Positions 56,242 through 64,000 of a stretch of 64,000 nucleotides of DNA are shown piece by piece. The stretch is taken from the NCBI RefSeq assembly GCF_015706575.1, contig NW_024037070.1:4087874-4151873 (forward strand), in the 5' to 3' direction. Source of the stretch: Patiria miniata. Taxonomy: Eukaryota > Echinodermata > Asteroidea > Valvatida > Asterinidae. Numbering within the stretch: the stretch's first letter is position 1; the number at the start of each line of letters is the position of its first letter. Below the pieces are notes generated by a model. It was not told the DNA's origin and did no database searches. It worked only from the letters and a program-made list of their open reading frames with translations. The position numbers and the translations under genes were made by a program.

Positions 56242-58445
56242 AGACTGAAGCCTATATAAGTTGCTATTAAGAAAGAAAAATATGGCATTTTCCGAAATGT
56301 CCGTGCATTTGAAATGGATTTGACTGTGATGTTCAGCAAAGCTTTACAAGAGCAACACAGTGGCTTAACTTAAATTGTGGGCGGGAATTCAAACGAATTC
56401 AAAGGGGGCGCGGTGACATTCCTCCTCCCGATAACCAAGGTCGGATCCGATCCAGAACCATTTTTTTTTCTTGGGGGGGGGGGTGCGGGGGGCAAACGGA
56501 ATTCGAAAAGTGGTTGGGGACTTTACTTGAAGCTACCTTTTTCCTCTGTTTTGTTTAAGTTTAAAAATGGTAGGCTGCCTTAAGGAGACATTACGGAGAC
56601 ATTGGTCATTAGGGACACATAATTTTGCAATCTGTAGAAGCAAAGGAGACAAGTGGCATCGATTTAAAACAGTCGTTTCCACTTCACTTCTGGTTCATAT
56701 AAAAACAGTTATATTGGGGGGTAGGGCAGAGCCCCCCCCCCCCCGCTCCCTCCGGACCTGCTCTTTGTCCATATCTTTTAACATTTCGCTGCGTCATTCG
56801 CTGATACTTTTCCGTGCAGCGTGATGGTCACACATCCGAGAGCGATAAGTTTTAAAATTGATTTTTTTTGGGGGGGGGGGTGCGGTGCCTTGTGCTTTCC
56901 ACTTGATTTTTCCTTTTACTGCATGCTTCAAAGTAATACCATATTTTTTTTTCAAAATACGAAAGTAAATTATAGAATCCACTTTAAGAACAAATCAGTA
57001 TTCTTTTTGTCTCTAATTTTTATTCCAATAAAATATCATAAGTTTGCCTAAACTTGCTTCAAACGTTTTTATTTGAACTTGATATGAACAATTTGCACAT
57101 CAGTATTTACATCGATTCGAGCTGTGCTCCAAAGATGAATGGTTTTAATAAAAAAGGTGCACTCAAATTTGGCTTATTGTACAAAATATGGTCACTACTT
57201 TGACGTCAAAAAAATGTTACAATCAACATACGACAAACAATGAAATGTAGACTAAACTTTAAATAACAGAAAACACAAAATTCATGTTAACAGCGCATCC
57301 AGAAGAGACATTTGGATGAACCCCGGATTCAGTATTATTACCGCACGAACGTCTTCAAACTCAACGACAGTTTTGTGTGATTACTCTGTGTGATTTCATC
57401 ATGATGTCATCATATCTTGTACACATAGGTTTGCACGTTCCGCCATTGTAGTAAACACAGGCTTCATGACTAGTGTAAAATATCTACAACATAAAACAAA
57501 TCATAATAATGTTCCATGCAACTTGTTCAGAGTTTTTCGAGTTTTAAAACGTGATATCCTCTTCAGCCGTTTGAAAAGCCCACTAACGGCTTCAAAAAGT
57601 GCAAAAAAAATATTTACATATTATTAGTGAAAAGCTTCCATCGAGATCCAGGCCGTCGGGTCATAGGTCAATGCCACTGCTATAATTAATCCACCACTCT
57701 CATCTCGTTTTGAACAAAAGCGTCATAGAGGGCGGGCTGTCAGGTGATCGACCATCCCAGACTACCAGGATTTCACGGAACCATGGTCATTGCCGACCTA
57801 AACCTAAACTTTAAGATGAATTACCGTACAAAAAAAACACAAATAAATAAAAAATAAGTGAAAAACAATCTTAGATAAATTTAAAAAAGAGAAAAAAGTT
57901 ATACTTCATTAAGGGAATGTTGAAGTGCAAGAGAATATCATATGTACTTACAAATAATGTGCAATGTATGTAAACCTAATCATGTACATGTTTTGTCTAG
58001 TAACCGAGGATTACACAGCAGAAAAACTTCAAACAAAAATTAATTATGGCAACTCAACACTCTTTTTTTGGAAAATTAATGACGTTAGCTAATATCGAAT
58101 CCTTTGTTTTCTCGGCGCGCCGCCTGCAGCGACCGATACGAAGCATAGGACTAGCAAAGACTTGGAATAATTATGATGGAAAAGATATTAGCCAATCACG
58201 TGCCAATGGATTAGCCAATCACAGAATGATGGTCGTCAGTATTCTAGATCTCTGTGTTATACTTTTTTTTTGTGAAATATTATTTGTCCGTGTAATCACA
58301 ACTTGAATGTTTGTATATCGATTTTCAATGAGGCTAGATTTCAACGAACATCTCATGAAAAAAAATGCAAAATGACCAAGTAGATTGTGTAAGCCAGTAT
58401 GGGCCAACTTTCTGGCATGTAGCTGGAAACAGTTCGAATGGCTTT
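56242..58445. other. Intergenic between SC5D and the duplicated locus
   Basis: Homopolymer-rich (poly-G at 56473-56483 and 56870-56880). 57538-57600 shares ACGTGATA, TATCCT, TTCAGCCGTT and CACTAACGGCT with 47998-48056. At 58190-58226 three CCAAT boxes surround CACGTG, promoter-like, but no exon is recognised beside them. Confidence 0.35.
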
Positions 58446-58993
58446 TCAGCCTTTGTGGGCCTTGTCATGCCCGTTACATTCATCCCCGTTACATTCATCC
58501 CCATCCAGGAGCTTACTGGACTTCTTGTTGACAGCATCCACAAGGGAAGAGCCCTCATACACGGAGGGGTTTCTGTAGGAGCCCCCGATGCGATCCCACA
58601 GGGTGAAGTACTGACCGTAGTTGTAGTTGTAGTAAAGATGGTGGTCGGTGTGGTGCGCCGAGCCGTTGATGAAGGGTCGAAGGAACGCTGGTACCCGACT
58701 GTCACCGTCGTGGATGCTGATGGTCCAGGCGTTGACCAGCACAAACATGACGAGGAAGGCGTGCTTGTTCAGCGGGAAGAGGTACGTGTAGACGTGGTAC
58801 GGGACACTCTGGAGGTACCCGTCCAGTGGGTGGAAGGCGATGCTAGCGAAGGGGGTAGGGATCTTCCACATATGGTGCTGCTTGTGGAGGTGACGGTAGA
58901 CGTAGCGGTGATGCAAGAAACGATGGATCCAGTAGATGAAGCAGTCACTGAAGAAGATGAGTCCCACGACGTCTCGAGTGATCAGAAGTATTG
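58446..58993 (-). CDS. SC5D: SC5D, sterol C5-desaturase (lathosterol oxidase), terminal coding exon
   Basis: An ER membrane di-iron enzyme of the fatty acid hydroxylase superfamily that introduces the C5-6 double bond (lathosterol to 7-dehydrocholesterol), using O2 and electrons from cytochrome b5. With exons 60264-60052 and 59478-59337 it forms a 300-residue protein; human SC5D is 299. All three His boxes are intact: HRFLHH at 142-147, HKQHH at 155-159 and HHTDHH at 232-237. HMWKIPTPFAS, NAWTISIHDGD and YNYGQYFTLWDRIGGS match the human enzyme closely. The acceptor is CCCCTAG before 58993 (split codon gives Ala); the stop is at 58446-58448. The C-terminal tail has a perfect 15-bp tandem duplication (58471-58485 and 58486-58500) that repeats GDECN, in a poorly conserved region, so it is probably harmless. 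Confidence 0.95.
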
Positions 58994-59336
58994 CTAGGGG
59001 ACAGAAAGAAGTATATTTAGCTCAAATGATCGTATGATGCTCTTTTGAAATGCATTTATCGATCATATCCATTAGGCTTACCAATCGCAGCACAGACCAG
59101 GCGGCCAAGAATGGAGCATCTTTCTCGTTAAAATATATCAGGCTTCAACCCACGAGTCAATAGTTGCTTATAATATGCACTTTTGATAGCAATACATTTC
59201 AAAAGGGCTCGTCTCTGATACCAGTTAACGACGGTCCTCAACGCCTCCTGTCAGGGAACCCCCTCGCCCCGCCCACCCTCCAGAAGTCCCCCGAAGCCAG
59301 CCGGGTGAATCTCAACGTGATCCCCCAGTTTCTCAC

Positions 59337-59478
59337 CTTCAGAGCCCGTAGCCCCGACCTCGTCCAGCGTGTACAGCTTAGCATAGCCGTGGAGTTCAGG
59401 GAAGACCGTCACCACCGTGAAGACAACGAGTCCGAGTCCGCCCGTAACCGACTGCCATATCTCACGACGAATTTGGTT
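59337..59478 (-). CDS. SC5D: SC5D, middle coding exon
   Basis: Acceptor CATCTCAG and donor GTGAGAAA, 142 nt, entering in phase 0 and leaving in phase 1. It encodes NQIRREIWQSVTGGLG, a hydrophobic membrane segment and PELHGYAKLYTLDEVGATGS; the human counterpart begins NQVRREIKFTVQ and has EIRGYSKLHDD. The open frame continues into the intron without homology, which fixes the donor. Confidence 0.9.
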
Positions 59479-60051
59479 CTGAGATGGAAAAAAAATGAGA
59501 AGAGGGACACGCCCATAAAACAAGGCGTTTGTGTGAGGGCTTCAGTGGGGCTGTGCACCTCAGGGGTCGTTCAAGAACAAGACAAGAAACTAACTGTGGT
59601 AACCCTCGTGATTTTTTTTTTAACAATCCTCTCTTCTTTTAAAAAACCAAACAGTGTATTTTCCGTATTTTGCTTTTCTCGCAACTACACTTTCAAACGA
59701 CATCGAACTTTTTCGAAATAACAAAGCACCCATTGATATAAACTAACGACGGTGCATGTCCGTTCAGAGCCACCATAGGTATGCCGGAGAGCTTTTGAAA
59801 TATTGAAGAAAAATTTACCATACACTTAATGTACCTGTATTAAAATTTGAGCCGTTTGAGAGCAATAGGGCCTATAGCTCTTATGTTGCTCCATGAGATT
59901 GTATATCCATTTTTTTGGCTATCGGTATGTGGACCAAATATTTCAACCTTTATTCCTGTACTTGATATATCTTAAGTCAACATGTATAGCAAACCAACAA
60001 CTTCGTGTCTGGATTAGAAGAGTGAAATTTGATTGTAAATGTTGCACTTAC

Positions 60052-60264
60052 TTTCAGAAATAACGGGTGTTTCATCAGTCGGTGGTCAAAGACGAAGAAG
60101 AAAACGAGTGCAGAGGCGACGAAATATATAAGAAGAGCCCCAAAGTAAAAGATGAAATAGAGAGATATTAACTGGCGCAGCCAGTAGTCTTCGGTCCAGC
60201 CGTTGGGATAGATGTTGTACTTGGTGCAGAAATGGGTGTCTACGACGTCCACCACCAAATCCAT
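60052..60264 (-). CDS. SC5D: SC5D, first coding exon
   Basis: ATG at 60264, 71 codons to the GTAAGTGC donor, phase 0. It encodes MDLVVDVVDTHFCTKYNIYP, NGWTEDYWLRQLISL, a membrane segment, then FVFDHRLMKHPLFLK. Human SC5D starts MDLVLRVADYYFFTPYVYPA and has FVFDHALMKHPQFLK, confirming the start. The exon begins at the TTCTTCCAG acceptor at 60274, so 10 nt of 5' UTR precede the ATG. Confidence 0.93.
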
Positions 60265-60639
60265 CGTGTTCAGCCTGGAAGAAAAAAACCCGAAAGCGTT
60301 TGGATAGGAGACTACGTTACGTTGGATAAACAAAACTAAAAGCTACGAGTTGCACTATAAGCAATATTAACAACTAGGGGAAAAAACGAAGCATGCAGTT
60401 CTCCAAATATTGCATCAATACTTTTGGACTAAAATTATGATCCTAGTGAACATTCAACTTGCAAGCTTGTTGTTAAAGAAACACGGTTGAAATTGACCAG
60501 CTGAGACAGAAAATAAATTTGTGTTAGCACATTGAACTATGAACATCCCACCCTCTCTTCTAAGGCACGCCCATAACGTCTGTCCCTCCTCTAGATTTAT
60601 ACTGTCTAAGAAAAAGTCACTCTGGGGTTTCAAACTTAC

Positions 60640-60705
60640 CTTTGTACAAAATGGAAAAATCAGGAAGAATGCAGCAGCCCTAGCTCCAAGAAATCGGAAA
60701 ATATG
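60640..60705 (-). other. SC5D: SC5D non-coding first exon (predicted)
   Basis: A GTAAGTTTG donor follows 60640, matching the 5'-UTR acceptor at 60274. The 5' end is set about 30 bp below the TATA box, so it is approximate. Confidence 0.55.
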
Positions 60706-60730
60706 TTATTGCCTAAACTCTTCGCAACTT

Positions 60731-60848
60731 CCCTTTTTATACCGTCGTTCACCTGACCCTCACTGACAAAGTTTTTCGACCTTGGGTTTTGAGAGCGGTA
60801 CATTTTCAATGAACTTGTCGCGCGCGCATCTACCGAGTCGCTGATTGG
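60731..60848 (-). promoter_or_regulatory. SC5D core promoter: TATA box and CCAAT box
   Basis: Minus strand TATAAAAAGGG at 60741-60731 and AGCCAATCAG with CCAAT at 60848-60844, about 100 bp further up. Between them GTGAGGGTCAGGTGA could hold nuclear-receptor or degenerate sterol-response half-sites, but no canonical SREBP site is seen. Confidence 0.6.
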
Positions 60849-63781
60849 CTACTGAAGGAAATAAAGACACCAAAGTTCGGCGACACAGTTGTACAGAATC
60901 GTATCTGAATGTAAACAAAAAGCGACAATTAAACAGTGTGGTTTGGTGTCGACAAAGATTGTGGCATCGATGTGCTGGTAAATGTTTCCTAATTTAGATG
61001 TGGAATGTCAAAACTGACCCAAAATAGCATACTCCAATGCCCTAAATATAGAGAACGCTCGTGCAAAAATAGAAATAATTCTGTTTACGCTCCACATTCT
61101 GAAGTTTAACTTAAAAAAGAATGGGATTTATTTTCTCTTGCACAACGAGATGAAAGCTGTCAACAAACTTCTACAAACTTTCGACGATATGCCTACCTTT
61201 GGATGCGAAGTTCAACAAAATTATCTGCTGTACCTTACAGCACAGGGGGTGATACTTGCCTTATTCCAATCCATCCTACCTGACTCTTACAAACGGTAAA
61301 ACAACTCGCCAAAGAGAAAAACAATAGTTTTGTGCCCAAACAAGTAAAAAGTCTCTGTTGAAAACTATGATAATCTCGACATAGACTCGGTGAAACATTT
61401 CTGTTCCAAGTTAGAGCCATTATCGGCTGAATACGTAAGGGAGGGGCAAAATAAAAAGGGAATTCACTAAATGAAAGGCATCGTGTGAAAAAAAAACGTA
61501 AACGAATTTACTTTTCACGAAATATACCTTCTTTAGATATACATCTTGCAACATTTTCGATGGCAGATTAGAACAGAGTTTGAAGTCACCAAATACCCAC
61601 CACATTGCAACGTATTCGCGTGAAGCCTGACCGAAAAGTTTATCGAGTTTAATAAACTGATCTTTCTTGTATAATTAAATACACAAAATGAGGAAATTTT
61701 GTTTTCTTCAGATAGTGAATTCTCGCCTGAATTATCATCAATTTGCGGCTACGGTTTAGTTGACGAATCAAAGGTTCTGTTTGCATTCCACGAGCTGCGA
61801 AAGTTCGCGGTTCGAAGCGAGGGGTGTGACGGCCAACGAACTTCTGGTGAACTTTGTAATGAGGTTACGCAGAACTCAAACAGAAGTGGATATTTTAAAG
61901 GGGCGTGGAATGCCCCCCCCAAGAAATAAGCACGAGAAGTCAGCAGTTGATGGAAACATTGAGAGATTAGTAGACTACTTCCTCTACGAAGTAGCGTAAT
62001 GAGTCCAATTTGCAATTTGACGGGGTGAGGTGGGGGGCACATACATTTTTCTGGCGGGGCACTCAGGGGTCTCAAAGTATTGTCTTCTTCAACTTATCAG
62101 AAAGCGGGCATAAGGTGGGTGGCCAGGGTGGGGTACAGGCCACGAGCGGAGGGCGACCGTGCCTTCCCCCTCCCATGTCCCTCAATTCCTTGCAGTCTTC
62201 CTCTCTTCCTCTTCGAATCTCGCCAAGATTGTGGATAGATTTTTTTCTCCCTGACTGATTCCGATGTTTTCACAGTGTGTCGTTATGGAGTCCCAACCTA
62301 TAAAACTGAGTATTTCTTCAACACTTGTCTCTCAGGGATTCCGAGCTGAGGTGCTTATGCGCTTTTGAACTTTGAAGAATTCTTGGTTTCATTACAAGAA
62401 AGAATCAAAGAAAAGGGCCTACAGGGCCTACAGATATATTTGTTTATTTCCTATCTTTTAGACAAGCATTGCACAACCAAACATACCATACAAAAGGGCG
62501 TGAGGTTTGAGGGAACATTAATTTCTTAATCTTTTATGCTTAAATTTAAAAAAAAAAATTAAAAAGATGCATGACACCAAGGTAATCCAAACGCAATTTA
62601 TGCAATGTTTAAAAGATCAAACTCAATCTACACGCATGACTTGTTTCGCCCTGAAATAGACTAAAAAGTTCGCCGCAATTCGTTCCCAGTTTCTTAAAAT
62701 AGGCATACTCGAAGCAAACTTTTTGAGGTCCATGTGTTACGACGACAGGTGGTTATTTTGGTGGTTGTGTAAACACTCGAAGCAAACACGAAGCCTGACG
62801 TGAAAAAAAGTTCGTCGACGTTTCGAAATTCCCATCCAAATAAAAAGGTGCGATGCACTTTTGGAAGATGCGCGCACGTGTGGAAGCTTGATAATTGCAG
62901 ATTGTTACTATGGAGACCGAGTGACCAGATTGCAACAGAGGCCAACGGACAAATGTTTTGTGCAAGGAATGGTCATCGTGACGGACGGTCAAGAAGAGAT
63001 TACTGATGTTTGCAGATCTTTTGTAAGCAGTGGGGAACTTGAAATTGGGGTTCAACTTCAGGCAGCGGCGTAGCAAAGGGGAGCGTGTAATCGACGCCAC
63101 CCCCCCCCCCACCCCACTGGAAATTTGTCAGTCCTAAGTGACCATGGTTAATAGTAGAACAGAAATTGGGTATCCCCAATGTAACATCGAGCCCCGGCCT
63201 CCCCCCCCCCCCCCCCTTACAGGGGAAGGGGTGGGAGAGGGAGCAGTCAATGGACTTTTAACATTAAAAATGAACTCATTTTTGCCTTCTCAACATTCTC
63301 AGCGGGGATGGGGGCACAAAGGGGAAATCAAGCGACACGTTTGCAATGCGATTTGTGAGATTATAAGTCATTAAAATTTACTGTAATTTACTAATTAAAA
63401 AAAATCCATTATTTGATATTGCAGTAAAATCATGAAACGCCAGAATGCTCATGGCATCGTAGCGTAGCGTAGCTCAGTTGAAAGCCCAAATAAACCCGTG
63501 GAAAGAAAGAATATTAAAGAAATATTCAGTTTTTAATATACAGGTATACACTTATATTTGTAGAAAAGTTTATCATTTATCATTTAAGAAAGAAAACCAG
63601 CACCCTATTAACTTTGACGGCAGTGGCGAGCCCATGGGGGGGGGGGGGGGGGGGGGGGGGACCTCGGGGGGCTTGAGCCCCCCCCCCCCCCCGAGGTTGC
63701 CAAGAGGTTATTTATTTATTTTGTGTAATTTTTTTTTTGGTCCCACAATTTGACCTACGTGGCCTATTTTTAAGTAGTATA
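60849..63781. other. Upstream of SC5D, no gene recognised
   Basis: 61713-61858 (plus) follows a TTTTCTTCAG acceptor-like tract and is open, but the protein has no recognisable domain. 62861-63073 (plus) is a second open stretch without homology that I know. 63638-63690 has long G and C runs facing each other, the core of a foldback, with part of a MITE to its right. Confidence 0.3.
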
Positions 63782-64000
63782 AGGCCAAAGAAAATAAGTC
63801 GGTCTCTGGTAAACGCGCGCGTCGATCTTTTTTTTTCCAAAATGTTCCGCGGTAGCTCCAACAGCGCCCTCTATTTCCGCACCTCCTCAATTTTTTTTAC
63901 CAAAGAGCACCAAGGAATGGGAAATTGCACCAAGGCAAATTATAGAGGACACCAATGTACATGAGGACACCAAAAAAGCAAAATAGTACCCCACCTTGTC
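63782..64000. mobile_element. GTCTCTGGTCAG-family MITE, copy 3, cut by window end
   Basis: Begins AGGCCAAAGAAAATAAGTCG followed by GTCTCTGGT, then CCAACAGCGCCCTCTATTTC and GCACCAAGG words as in the copies at 16343 and 47608. The right end lies outside the window. Confidence 0.75.

Noticed and set aside
58365-58997. 210-codon plus-strand frame
   Set aside because: Antisense of the SC5D terminal exon.
59251-59336. Extension of the SC5D middle exon to the in-frame stop
   Set aside because: Homology stops at the GTGAGA donor and phase matches the next exon exactly.
1-64000. Reverse transcriptase, integrase, capsid or envelope-type frames
   Set aside because: None were recognised among the open frames; the repeats here are non-coding DNA elements and short tails.

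Overview
The window looks like animal nuclear DNA, AT-rich with short exons, large introns and many non-autonomous DNA transposons. The dense TACATGTA and TAGGCCTA words, long poly-G/C runs and the kind of genes present suggest a marine deuterostome, most likely an echinoderm or another ambulacrarian. This is inference from texture; the species cannot be fixed. All confident genes lie on the minus strand. No retrovirus-like or other capsid-bearing element was recognised.

Layout. (1) 0.55-0.84 kb, plus strand: end of a farnesoic acid O-methyltransferase-like (FAMeT, PF12248) domain. (2) 6.07-37.66 kb, minus strand: a complete ZNF423/ZNF521 orthologue. I can join seven coding exons in phase: 37605(or 37662)-37566, 15942-15901, 14713-14597, 12962-12816, 12517-12344, 10823-10767 and 10271-6070. 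Together they encode about 1592 residues. The first exon carries the NuRD-recruiting MSRRKQAKPR motif. The protein has 30 zinc-finger positions matching vertebrate ZNF423 plus seven extra C-terminal fingers. Its 21.6-kb intron holds GC-rich, repeat-poor blocks that are candidate enhancers, many foldback elements and a recent 1.4-kb tandem duplication. (3) 41.2-46.5 kb and 48.9-55.5 kb, minus strand: two copies of a duplicated locus. Each copy has a TATA promoter, a near-identical signal-peptide exon (MASARLL...) and an intron of about 3 kb. The second exons differ completely: a short Thr/Pro mucin-like tail in one, a roughly 490-residue Ser/Tyr/Glu/Gly repeat in the other. These are the most novel-looking genes here. 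(4) 58.4-60.7 kb, minus strand: a complete sterol C5-desaturase (SC5D), three coding exons, 300 residues, with a non-coding first exon and a TATA/CCAAT promoter.

The remainder is repeats. I see TTAA-flanked Kolobok/T2-type MITEs, hAT-like MITEs with 8-bp duplications, mariner-like CAGGGTG elements, a GTCTCTGGTCAG family, a 724-bp element with six internal copies of its terminal motif, tRNA-like hairpins and several long inverted repeats.

The genes do not form a pathway. ZNF423 is a transcriptional regulator, SC5D a sterol enzyme, and the paired secreted genes are probably co-expressed through duplicated promoters.
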